From positions 1-5,071 of the forward strand of contig CAZFLD010000157.1 of NCBI GenBank assembly GCA_964519835.1: 5,071 nucleotides of DNA, in the 5' to 3' direction. The position numbers and the translations under genes are program-made. This DNA is from CAZFLD01 sp964519835 (lineage in GTDB: Bacteria; Spirochaetota; Spirochaetia; DSM-27196; CAZFLD01). Below are positions 1 to 5,071 of this stretch, piece after piece. Every line of letters begins with the position of its first letter. Position 1 is the first letter of the stretch. The notes under the pieces were generated by a model. That model had not been told where the DNA came from and ran no database searches. It saw nothing but the letters and a program-made list of their open reading frames with translations.

Positions 1-437
1 TGCTCATACGCCCTGCTTTGGGTCGTGGTTTTATCACGGCTCCTTGACGACCCAGTCTCGGTGCCCCAAGAGTTTTCAATCGTCTCGGAGGTTCCCGCGG
101 TGGTTGTGTATATGACGTCTATATCCGGCAGGCTTTCTAACGTAATGCCGATTTTGGGCATATCCGCAATACGGGGATTAAACTTGTAGGGATTCACGGA
201 AGGATTGAACTGATAGGTGGTTATCTCCTCCCCGTCGGTATACCCGTCGCCGTCGGTGTCGGCAAGCAACGGGTTGGTACCGTAGCGTGTGATTTCGTCA
301 TCATCGGAAAGCCCGTCGCCATCCTGGTCGATTCCCGTAGGACCATTGGCAGGTTGCTCACAGCTGGTGAACAACAGTGACGCCACAATAATTAACCAAA
401 TTGATAACACAAAGGAGAAGATTTTGGGCTTATTCAT
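1..437 (-). CDS. TSP3-repeat lipoprotein, N-terminal part (gene runs off the left edge)
   Basis: Reading leftward from an ATG at 437-435 gives 145 codons with no stop before the window edge, so the C-terminus is missing. Residues 1-26 form a lipoprotein signal: a basic start (MNKPK), a hydrophobic core, then LLFTSC with Cys26 as the expected lipidated residue. Phe at -3 is atypical for enteric lipoboxes but tolerated in relaxed ones such as those of spirochaetes. Residues 37-72 hold two thrombospondin type 3 motifs, DQDGDGLSDDDE and DTDGDGYTDGEE, separated by YGTNPLLAD; such Asp-rich repeats bind calcium in extracytoplasmic proteins. After them comes FNPRIADMPKIGITLESLP and a Ser/Thr-rich stretch, which may begin a larger beta-rich domain. 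The start is backed by a GGAGG six bases upstream. The protein is probably anchored in the outer membrane or periplasm. Its role cannot be told from this fragment. Confidence 0.85.
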   Translation of the reverse strand, partial: MNKPKIFSFVLSIWLIIVASLLFTSCEQPANGPTGIDQDGDGLSDDDEITRYGTNPLLADTDGDGYTDGEEITTYQFNPSVNPYKFNPRIADMPKIGITLESLPDIDVIYTTTAGTSETIENSWGTETGSSRSRDKTTTQSRAYE

Positions 438-443
438 CCTATT

Positions 444-448
444 CCTCC
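444..448 (-). promoter_or_regulatory. Ribosome binding site of the TSP3 lipoprotein
   Basis: The minus strand reads GGAGG six bases before the ATG at 437-435. This strong Shine-Dalgarno match fixes the start of the lipoprotein. Confidence 0.8.
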
Positions 449-519
449 GTTTTGTAGACATACCGTTAGTTCCTATGACGCACCGAATGAGATACAATTC
501 TGTCCAAGAACTCCTCCCA

Positions 520-548
520 AACATAGCTCATTAATAATCATCTCACAA
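520..548 (-). promoter_or_regulatory. Candidate promoter for the lipoprotein gene
   Basis: On the minus strand TTGTGA (543-548) and TATGTT (520-525) are separated by exactly 17 bases. Each hexamer matches the sigma-70 consensus at 4 of 6 positions. It would give a leader of about 75 bases before the ATG at 437. The evidence is only consensus matching, so it is weak. It overlaps the candidate plus-strand promoter at 531-559. Confidence 0.25.
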
Positions 549-559
549 CTGCGTACTAT
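531..559 (+). promoter_or_regulatory. Candidate promoter for the MNT/HEPN module
   Basis: TTAATA (531-536) and TACTAT (554-559) lie 17 bases apart in the most A+T-rich part of the divergent intergenic region. Each matches the sigma-70 consensus at 4 of 6 positions. Transcription would begin near 566, about 75 bases before the preferred ATG of the nucleotidyltransferase. No clear operator repeat is visible. Support is limited to position and consensus. Confidence 0.3.
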
Positions 560-641
560 TCGCGGGATTGTAATGCGATTGCCCTGTGGCCCTAGTCATG
601 GCTGATTGACCGTGTCCACACAAGATGCATACCATGAACCC

Positions 642-1028
642 ATGGCGGGGCAAAGGCCGACGGAGGAAGAAATCGCAGTCATGCGACACAATCTCGCTCG
701 GCGAGAGGTGGCGGAGAAGGAATGGCTCAGGAAGCGCCTCGAGCGCGCCCGCCGAGACGCCGATGCCGTCATCGACCACGTTTCGCGGCGATACAATCCA
801 AGGCGGATCTATCAGTGGGGTTCACTCGTCAGAGGCGACCACTTCAGCGAACGCTCGGACATCGACATCGCGGTAGAAGGCCTGGACCGGCCCGAGGCCG
901 TGTTTCGTATCCTCGAAGATGCCGAAAACATGACCGATTTTCCCGTGGATATTGTGGAGCTCGAGAAGATCGCGCCGGAGTATGCCGAGGGAATCCGCCG
1001 GCGTGGGGTGCTTAGGTATGAGCGATAG
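642..1028 (+). CDS. MNT-family nucleotidyltransferase, MntA-like antitoxin of an MNT/HEPN pair
   Basis: This 128-residue protein is a minimal nucleotidyltransferase. Residues 60-75 carry the family signature: Gly60-Ser61, then eleven residues, then Asp73-Ile74-Asp75 (WGSLVRGDHFSERSDIDIAV). A third acidic residue, Asp103, sits in FPVDIVELE. Gly-Ser binds the triphosphate and the Asp residues hold metal. Residues 15-50 form a basic, probably helical lead-in. In characterised MntA/HepT systems this enzyme transfers AMP from ATP to a tyrosine of the HEPN partner and neutralises it; that role is inferred here from the motif and the overlapping HEPN gene downstream. The start is uncertain. I chose ATG 642 because the PTEEEI segment resembles family N-termini, but no Shine-Dalgarno precedes it. 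TTG 606 and ATG 681 (GGAGG at 662-666, rather far) are in frame. The last 11 bases overlap the next gene, implying translational coupling. Confidence 0.85.
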   Translation: MAGQRPTEEEIAVMRHNLARREVAEKEWLRKRLERARRDADAVIDHVSRRYNPRRIYQWGSLVRGDHFSERSDIDIAVEGLDRPEAVFRILEDAENMTDFPVDIVELEKIAPEYAEGIRRRGVLRYER

Positions 1029-1533
1029 AATCAGACTGCTTACGGATGAAATCCAAAAAAGCCGCGCCGTAGCCGACCGAATCGCCGGGCGCATACGGGA
1101 GCTGCGAACAACGGAGCCGACTCGCCGCGGTCACGATCCGGTCTTGGCGATCGCCGCGGCCAAGCTTTTGGAAAACTACTACACCTGCCTGGAAACGATG
1201 TTCTTGCGTATTTCTCAGTTTTTCGAAAACAGCCTCTCCGCCTCCCATTGGCATGCCGAGCTTCTTGAGAAGATGACGCTGTCTGTTACCGGGCGTCGGG
1301 CGGCGGTGATTTGTGTTGAGACTCGGCTACTGCTTGATGAGTTACGGCGCTTTCGCCACTTTGCTCGCTACTACTTCGACATCGACTATGATTGGGCCAA
1401 GATCGAGTTTCTCTTTGGCGTCCTCGATCGAGTTGTACCCGCGCTTGCCGAAGACCTAAACGAGTTTCTCATCTTTCTTTCACGCCTCGACGAACCCAAC
1501 ACCAACAACGACTCGCCCTCCGTGCCAGGATAG
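1018..1533 (+). CDS. HEPN/HepT-like protein, putative RNase toxin partner with altered active site
   Basis: This 171-residue, mostly helical protein starts at ATG 1018, inside the end of the nucleotidyltransferase gene (overlap 1018-1028). It resembles HepT-like HEPN proteins: a helix with LENYYTCLETMFLRISQFFE (residues 51-70), then SHWHAELLEKMTL (76-88), then DELRRFRHFARYYFDIDYDW (107-126). HEPN toxins are metal-independent RNases whose active site is usually R-X4-H-X-Y. Here the aligned residues are Arg113, HFAR, Tyr118, Tyr119, Phe120, so His becomes Tyr and the final Tyr becomes Phe. His114 in FRH could substitute, and I recall some relatives of this subgroup with Asn in the His place, so loss of activity is not certain. 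The C-terminus (158-171) is a polar tail. Gene order MNT then HEPN, with overlap, fits a type VII toxin-antitoxin operon. A longer in-frame reading from 952 is unlikely because it lies within the upstream gene. Confidence 0.8.
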   Translation: MSDRIRLLTDEIQKSRAVADRIAGRIRELRTTEPTRRGHDPVLAIAAAKLLENYYTCLETMFLRISQFFENSLSASHWHAELLEKMTLSVTGRRAAVICVETRLLLDELRRFRHFARYYFDIDYDWAKIEFLFGVLDRVVPALAEDLNEFLIFLSRLDEPNTNNDSPSVPG

Positions 1534-1616
1534 TTGGCGCGTCTCACAGAGGCCCGCCTCCCGCGCCCGATTTGACGACCGGTGCATAGCGGCGGCATCC
1601 TTTGATTATGCCGGTA

Positions 1617-1665
1617 CCACGGCACGACCGTACGGCATCGGCGTGTTCCTGCGTTGTGCCGGTGG
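1617..1665 (+). promoter_or_regulatory. Hairpin abutting the ribosome binding site of the membrane-protein gene
   Basis: The arm at 1617-1628 (CCACGGCACGAC) pairs with 1653-1665 (GTTGTGCCGGTGG). This gives 12 pairs, one of them G-U, with G1661 bulged and a 24-base loop. The right arm ends immediately before the Shine-Dalgarno GGAGG at 1666-1670. Such a placement could limit ribosome access. It may also be a chance structure in GC-rich DNA. Confidence 0.35.
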
Positions 1666-1670
1666 GGAGG
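1666..1670 (+). promoter_or_regulatory. Ribosome binding site deciding the start of the membrane-protein gene
   Basis: GGAGG lies six bases upstream of ATG 1677. It favours that start over the upstream in-frame TTG at 1602, whose extra 25 codons give a Cys- and Arg-rich, low-quality leader. Confidence 0.8.
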
Positions 1671-1676
1671 AGATGT

Positions 1677-3224
1677 ATGCGGCCGGTGGTGTTAAAGGCG
1701 CGCGGCACCAAATCGATCGAGCTCAAATTCCGGTACGCGGTCGAGGGATCACAAAAACAAAAGCGCGAAAACTATAGCACCGATATCCACTTCTTTTTCC
1801 CGGCGTCGTTCAAGATTAACCCGGACGCGTATGAGCGGCCGCAGTTTTACCGTGATGCAAAAGTGTATTTGCGTGCCGACACACCAGTTATGTCGGTAGA
1901 CCAGATTCTTCGAGAAGACTATCCCGATTCCCCCCTCGTTCGCTTGCGAACGATGGTGAGGTCGCGCAGGTCGGAGGAATCCGTGCCCGTCGAAGCATTT
2001 GTGTATGAGTCCAAGATGTTGGCGGCAATCTACAAGTCTCTGCTGCGCAGGACGGTTGGAAGCTTGAACGAGACCGTTGCCGAGAGCGACGACAGCGATC
2101 CCCTCGACCCCGACGCGGACGATCCCACCGAGGAGCAGATGGATGAGGCGCGACAGCGGAACGTCCCCGCGGAGGCCGACATCAGAGGTCTCCACAGAGT
2201 CGCGAAAGAGTTTCATAAGCTCGCCTCTTGTGTCGTCGGCGACGGTGCTTGGGCGCCGGTTTATGAGCACTGCGTTATGATCGACGAGCACATGTCGCTG
2301 TTGCTCGAGCACTACCTTGGATCCTGTCTTGCCGATATTGAAAACAAGAGAGCGCACCCTGCCGAGCACGACTCACTTGTGGAAGTAATCAACCAGGAGG
2401 CCGGTTATCGAAGGGATTTGGCCTACCCGACGACTCTGTCGGAAGAACCCAAAGAGGACGAGCTCGAAGAGTACGTGTATCGAGAGAAGATGCTAAAGAC
2501 GTATGCTTCGGAGATCCTGTTCCTCAACGTCAAGTCCTACAACGAGTCCAAACGAGCCGAGCATCTGCTGTATGCCGTTGCAGCGGGGATTGCAATGGTC
2601 TTTGCCACCGCAATTGCGTTCTATGCGCAGTCGGTCTTCGGCGGAATCAGCGCCGCGCTCTTCGCGTTGCTTGTGGTCAGCTATATGATTAAGGATAGGC
2701 TAAAAGACGCGTTCAAAAGCTACTTTCGTCGATCCGTTGGGGGTCGGTTCTACGACCGCAAAATGAATCTCTACGACGCGAACCTACACAAAAAACTTGC
2801 GCGCGTTCGTGAGCGCGTAAATTTCGTGAGCGAGAAACACAAAGAGGAAGCTGTAGCACGGGCACGCAATCGGGGTCCGTTCGAGACCCGTCTGACGCAG
2901 ACAAAGCCGGAGTCCCACTTTGTGTATCACCAGTCGGTAACGATCAAGGCCGACTCACTGCGCCAATTCCACAAACGGATCGAGGGGCTTGCGGATATCG
3001 TGATTATCAACTTAGATCGCATGCTCATCCACCTCGCCAAGCAGAGCACAAAGGTCGCTGTTGTCAAGGATAACTCCGTGGTGGTTCACCACAGCGACCG
3101 CGTGTATCACCTCAACGTGATTGTGGTTTCTACGGATCGAACCGGCCGCATGATCAATCGATTCAGACTGATTGTTGACCGCGAAGGTATCAAACGCATT
3201 GAGCCCGTTCTGCTTCACAAATAG
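1677..3224 (+). CDS. Uncharacterised 515-residue protein with two central-to-late membrane segments
   Basis: I do not recognise a named family. The N-terminal cytoplasmic-looking part (1-295) begins with a beta-rich segment containing STDIHFFFPASFKINPD (34-50), continues with FYRDAKVYLRADTPVMS, then an acidic linker (136-157, many Asp/Glu), then helices. Two closely spaced hydrophobic segments follow at about 297-317 and 319-338, likely a hairpin with both ends in the cytoplasm. SYMIKDRLKDAFKSYFRR (335-352) directly follows. Residues 365-395 are highly charged and helical. The C-terminal part (415-515) looks beta-rich, with HLNVIVVSTDRTG and a basic end. There is no signal peptide. I have a loose memory of similar proteins with a YMxKDRxKE motif after paired membrane helices in several phyla, all unnamed. 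Translation ends at tandem TAG TAG codons. It lies 143 bases after the HEPN gene on the same strand. Its function is unknown. Confidence 0.85.
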   Translation: MRPVVLKARGTKSIELKFRYAVEGSQKQKRENYSTDIHFFFPASFKINPDAYERPQFYRDAKVYLRADTPVMSVDQILREDYPDSPLVRLRTMVRSRRSEESVPVEAFVYESKMLAAIYKSLLRRTVGSLNETVAESDDSDPLDPDADDPTEEQMDEARQRNVPAEADIRGLHRVAKEFHKLASCVVGDGAWAPVYEHCVMIDEHMSLLLEHYLGSCLADIENKRAHPAEHDSLVEVINQEAGYRRDLAYPTTLSEEPKEDELEEYVYREKMLKTYASEILFLNVKSYNESKRAEHLLYAVAAGIAMVFATAIAFYAQSVFGGISAALFALLVVSYMIKDRLKDAFKSYFRRSVGGRFYDRKMNLYDANLHKKLARVRERVNFVSEKHKEEAVARARNRGPFETRLTQTKPESHFVYHQSVTIKADSLRQFHKRIEGLADIVIINLDRMLIHLAKQSTKVAVVKDNSVVVHHSDRVYHLNVIVVSTDRTGRMINRFRLIVDREGIKRIEPVLLHK

Positions 3225-3245
3225 TAGGGAGAGACGGGGGCCGGC

Positions 3246-4061
3246 TCAGCCCAGCGCTACGTCCAAGGTCATCATGACTGCAAAGCCTACGAGGCACCCG
3301 AATGTCGCTAGGTCGCTGCGTCCGTGGAGCTGTGACTCGGGAATCAGTTCCTCAACAACCACGTAGATCATCGCTCCCGCGGCGAAGGAGAGTGCGTAGG
3401 GCAAGAGGGGGCGCATGGCGATAACCAAGGCGGCCCCGAGCAGGCCCGCTATCGGTTCAACCATGCCCGAAGCCTGCCCGTAGAAAAAGGCTTTGCCGCG
3501 GGGCATGCCCTCGCGCCGCAGCGGAACGGATACCGATAACCCTTCGGGGAAGTTCTGAATGCCGATGCCGAGTGCAAGCGCGATGGCGGCTGCAAGCGAT
3601 GCCGTTTCGATGTCGTACGCCAATGCCCCGAAGGCGACGCCGACGGCGAGACCTTCGGGAATGTTGTGCAGAGTGATGGCCATGACCAACAGGACGCTGC
3701 GGTGCATGCTCGACGGCGGGCCCTCCGCGTCGGCGACCGGCAGGCCGAGGTGCAAGTGGGGAATGGCCTTGTCAAGCGCAAACAGGAATCCACCGCCGAG
3801 TAGAAATCCGACGACTGCCGGCACCCACGGCGTGACTCCCATATTCTCGGCCATCTCGATTCCGGGTGCGAGCAGACTCCAGAAGCTCGCCGCGATCATG
3901 ACTCCCGCCGCAAAGCCAAGCATAAAGTCCAATACGCTCTGCGTGACTCGCTTGAAGAAAAACACAAAGGCGGCGCCGAAGGCTGTCACGCCCCAGGTAA
4001 AACAGGTGGCTATGACGGCTTGCGGGATCGGATTGAGACCGGAGAACCAATCTATGAGCAT
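3246..4061 (-). CDS. ZIP-family metal transporter, GufA/ZIP11 type
   Basis: This 271-residue inner-membrane protein is a ZIP divalent-metal permease, predicted to bring zinc or related metals into the cytoplasm. The N-terminus has NPIPQAVIATCFTWGVTAFGAAFVFFFKR, typical of the family. The loop after the third helix has PHLHLG (His102, His104). The metal-site helices carry HNIPEGLAVG (His132, Asn133, Glu136) and IQNFPEGLSVSVPLR (Gln169, Asn170, Glu173). Gln in place of the second His is the normal form in the GufA/ZIP11 subgroup and sets it apart from ZupT. GQASGMVEPIAG (Glu202) and AGAMIYVVVEELIPES (about 229-242) follow. About eight membrane helices are visible, the full family complement. 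I chose ATG 4061 because the family fold starts there; a TTG at 4097 would add 12 unlikely residues. No Shine-Dalgarno is present, and a promoter sits so that the transcript may start at the ATG. The gene is convergent with the preceding one, 21 bases between stops. Confidence 0.93.
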   Translation of the reverse strand: MLIDWFSGLNPIPQAVIATCFTWGVTAFGAAFVFFFKRVTQSVLDFMLGFAAGVMIAASFWSLLAPGIEMAENMGVTPWVPAVVGFLLGGGFLFALDKAIPHLHLGLPVADAEGPPSSMHRSVLLVMAITLHNIPEGLAVGVAFGALAYDIETASLAAAIALALGIGIQNFPEGLSVSVPLRREGMPRGKAFFYGQASGMVEPIAGLLGAALVIAMRPLLPYALSFAAGAMIYVVVEELIPESQLHGRSDLATFGCLVGFAVMMTLDVALG

Positions 4062-4067
4062 GGACCG

Positions 4068-4097
4068 AGTATAGCCCACGGCTGGGCACGGTCGCAA
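4068..4097 (-). promoter_or_regulatory. Candidate promoter of the ZIP gene, predicted leaderless
   Basis: On the minus strand TTGCGA (4092-4097, 4 of 6 consensus) and TATACT (4068-4073, 5 of 6) are 18 bases apart. The A of the ATG at 4061 is seven bases downstream of the -10 box, where transcription would normally start. This agrees with the absence of a Shine-Dalgarno before that ATG. Confidence 0.45.
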
Positions 4098-4241
4098 ACG
4101 TGACGGTTCAAAGTCGCCGTCGTTCTGAAACGGCCGAGAGAGGAATCCGCGCCTACACCAAGCTCGACGACACTGCAGTCGCTCAGGTTACACAGATCGC
4201 TACGAAGCGGTACCACCGTTGCGCTCAGATCGCGGCTTTTT
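4098..4241. other. Intergenic region between ZIP and MFS genes
   Basis: These 144 bases lie downstream of the MFS stop and upstream of the ZIP promoter. They contain a 5-bp inverted repeat (4102-4121, arms GACGG and CCGTC) just upstream of the ZIP -35 box, a 6-bp hairpin with a three-base loop (4206-4220), and a T7 run on the plus strand (4237-4243). None makes a clear intrinsic terminator for the MFS gene. I see no coding sequence or RNA gene here. Confidence 0.5.
4102..4121. repeat. Short inverted repeat upstream of the ZIP promoter
   Basis: GACGG and CCGTC are perfect inverted arms around a 10-base centre, ending five bases from the candidate -35 box at 4092-4097. The place suits a regulator site, but arms of five bases are expected by chance in GC-rich DNA and no metal-regulator consensus (such as a Zur box) is recognisable. 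Confidence 0.25.
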
Positions 4242-5071
4242 TTAGGCTAATCTTTGGGCCTTTCTTTGGCCCTTTCTTCGGGGTGATAGGATCATCACGA
4301 TCGATAACAGCACAAGCAATGCCGGAATAACAAGGAGGCTCGTGCGAAGGTCGGTGGATTCGGCGACGATTCCCATGATCCATGAGGTCAAGCCGAAGCC
4401 CGGAATGCCCGCGCATGAGAGCAAGATAAACAGGACGGTCGGATCCTGCTTGATGGTCGTGGCTGCCTGAGCCTGAATACTGGGCCAGAAACAGGCGATC
4501 GAAAGACCCGCGAAGAAAATTACGGCGTAGAACGCTGCAATGCCTGCGGCCGCCCACGCCACGAGGGTTACTCCGACACCCACTATCGCCGAGACGACGA
4601 TCAACGTGCGGAGGCCGTTTTGGTGCACAAAGCGGCCGAAGAGTAGTCGGCCGACCGCCATACCTGCGGCAAAGGCTGCGGTGGCAAAGGCGCCCGCGCG
4701 AGCAAGCATTTCGAAGTGAACCTGTACGTAGGTGGCGCTCCAGAACGTAAAGGCGCCCTCGGCTCCGCCGCCGCAGAACATGGCGACCGAGTACAGCCAA
4801 AACGACCGCCTTTTTACTACGGCCTTTGCTTCCAGCCGGAGGTTTACGGGTCCGGCGACGGTGCCCGCCTGCGCGCGAGCCCGGGACCGGCTGCGGCCAA
4901 AAACGGCAAACAGGACGGCGCTGACCAGGGCGGGAACTCCGACACCCGCGACCAGTAGTCGCCAGGAAACGCCCCGGGTAAGGAGGTCGCCGACGACAAG
5001 AACAGCGGTGAGCACCGCTACTGAGAAAAAGGCGTTTACGATGTTGAGATAGCGGCCCGAATCATCGGGAT
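4242..5071 (-). CDS. Major facilitator superfamily transporter, C-terminal part (start beyond right edge)
   Basis: The reading frame is open from the right edge to TAA at 4244-4242, giving 275 visible codons; the N-terminal helices lie outside the window. A GTG at 5015 is internal, since the frame upstream of it (DDSGRYLNIVNAFFSVAV) reads as MFS helix 5. Visible in order are two helices before the central loop, a basic loop with GRSRSRARAQ, then six helices of the second half. The loop after the eighth helix has the MFS signature-like GMAVGRLLFGRFVHQNGLR, with Gly and Arg in their usual places. FWSATYVQ and CFWPSIQAQA are aromatic and polar membrane-helix stretches that could line the substrate path. 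The protein acts in the inner membrane as a secondary carrier. The substrate cannot be told; sugar-type or drug-type carriers are both possible. The tail (RKGQRKAQRLA) is strongly basic and made from a short tandem DNA repeat. Confidence 0.85.
   Translation of the reverse strand, partial: PDDSGRYLNIVNAFFSVAVLTAVLVVGDLLTRGVSWRLLVAGVGVPALVSAVLFAVFGRSRSRARAQAGTVAGPVNLRLEAKAVVKRRSFWLYSVAMFCGGGAEGAFTFWSATYVQVHFEMLARAGAFATAAFAAGMAVGRLLFGRFVHQNGLRTLIVVSAIVGVGVTLVAWAAAGIAAFYAVIFFAGLSIACFWPSIQAQAATTIKQDPTVLFILLSCAGIPGFGLTSWIMGIVAESTDLRTSLLVIPALLVLLSIVMILSPRRKGQRKAQRLA
4251..4277 (-). repeat. Imperfect 12-bp tandem repeat coding the basic C-terminal tail of the MFS carrier
   Basis: On the minus strand AGAAAGGGCCAA (4277-4266) is followed by AGAAAGGCCCAA (4265-4254) and then a partial third AGA (4253-4251). 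The copies differ at one base. In frame they encode RKGQ, RKAQ, then R, adding a polybasic tail just before the stop. This suggests a local duplication by replication slippage. Confidence 0.6.

Larger units (their letters stand above)
1534..1676 (+). other. Intergenic leader between HEPN gene and membrane-protein gene
   Basis: This 143-base gap has no convincing terminator. A TTGACG at 1572-1577 resembles a -35 box, but no -10 lies at a proper distance. The right half holds a hairpin (1617-1665) that abuts the ribosome binding site. Read-through from the MNT/HEPN pair is therefore possible but unproven. Confidence 0.5.

Noticed and set aside
952..1017. Upstream extension of the HEPN protein
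   Set aside because: It would overlap the end of the nucleotidyltransferase by 77 bases and adds an Arg/Ser-rich out-of-frame sequence. ATG 1018 fits the short overlap typical of such pairs.
1749..2369. Open reading frame of 206 codons on the minus strand
   Set aside because: It lies wholly antisense to the membrane-protein gene, has no ribosome binding site and no recognisable domain. Long antisense frames are common in GC-rich coding DNA.
3225..3245. Bidirectional terminator between the convergent genes
   Set aside because: Only 21 bases separate the stops and only a weak 4-bp stem can be drawn, without a T-run on either side.
3559..4074. Open reading frame of 171 codons on the plus strand
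   Set aside because: It is antisense to the ZIP transporter, whose family motifs are intact; its product is low-complexity Ala/Pro/Thr-rich.
4102..4121. tRNA T-arm-like GACGGTTCAAAG...CCGTC
   Set aside because: The loop is 10 bases instead of 7, and there is no anticodon arm, D-arm or acceptor stem around it on either strand.
4193..4233. Direct repeat CAGATCGC at 4193-4200 and 4226-4233
   Set aside because: Two eight-base copies are within chance expectation and there is no mobile element or CRISPR-like pattern.
4206..4243. Possible intrinsic terminator (6-bp hairpin and T7 run)
   Set aside because: The T-run lies 16 bases from the hairpin and is on the plus strand, where no gene ends. On the minus strand no U-run follows the hairpin.
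4225..4800. Open reading frame of 191 codons on the minus strand
   Set aside because: It overlaps the MFS gene in another frame and gives an Arg/Gly-rich product without domains.

Overview
The window looks like chromosomal DNA from a Gram-negative bacterium with a moderately high G+C content (estimated by eye, not computed). It carries four complete genes and two genes cut by the window edges. The only lineage hints are weak. The lipoprotein at the left edge has a relaxed lipobox (Phe at -3) of the kind tolerated in Spirochaetota, and the mix of TSP3-repeat lipoprotein, MNT/HEPN pair, GufA-type ZIP and MFS carrier fits an environmental spirochaete or a similar phylum. I would not assign an organism on this evidence.

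Layout from left to right. Positions 1-437 (minus strand) hold the N-terminal 145 codons of a lipoprotein with calcium-binding thrombospondin type 3 repeats. Positions 438-641 are a divergent intergenic region with candidate back-to-back promoters and slightly more A+T. Positions 642-1028 and 1018-1533 (plus) are a tightly overlapping two-gene module: a minimal nucleotidyltransferase (MNT, MntA-like antitoxin) followed by an HEPN/HepT-like protein (putative RNase toxin). Positions 1677-3224 (plus) encode a 515-residue protein with two membrane segments that I cannot assign to a named function. It has a strong ribosome binding site, preceded by a hairpin that ends against it. Positions 3246-4061 (minus) encode a ZIP-family metal transporter of the GufA/ZIP11 type, convergent with the previous gene and probably read from a leaderless transcript. 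Positions 4242-5071 (minus) are the C-terminal part of a major facilitator superfamily carrier whose start lies beyond the window.

How the genes work together. The MNT and HEPN genes almost certainly act as a pair: in characterised MntA/HepT systems the MNT enzyme adds AMP units to a tyrosine in the HEPN active-site motif and silences the RNase. Here the motif is R-X4-Y-X-F rather than R-X4-H-X-Y, so the catalytic His and the usual modified Tyr are both replaced. This is the most interesting signal in the window. The membrane protein at 1677-3224 is on the same strand 143 bases downstream and could be co-transcribed, but the sequence does not prove a functional link. The ZIP and MFS genes are ordinary transport genes with no evident tie to the module. 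I see no tRNA, rRNA, CRISPR array, insertion sequence or phage gene.
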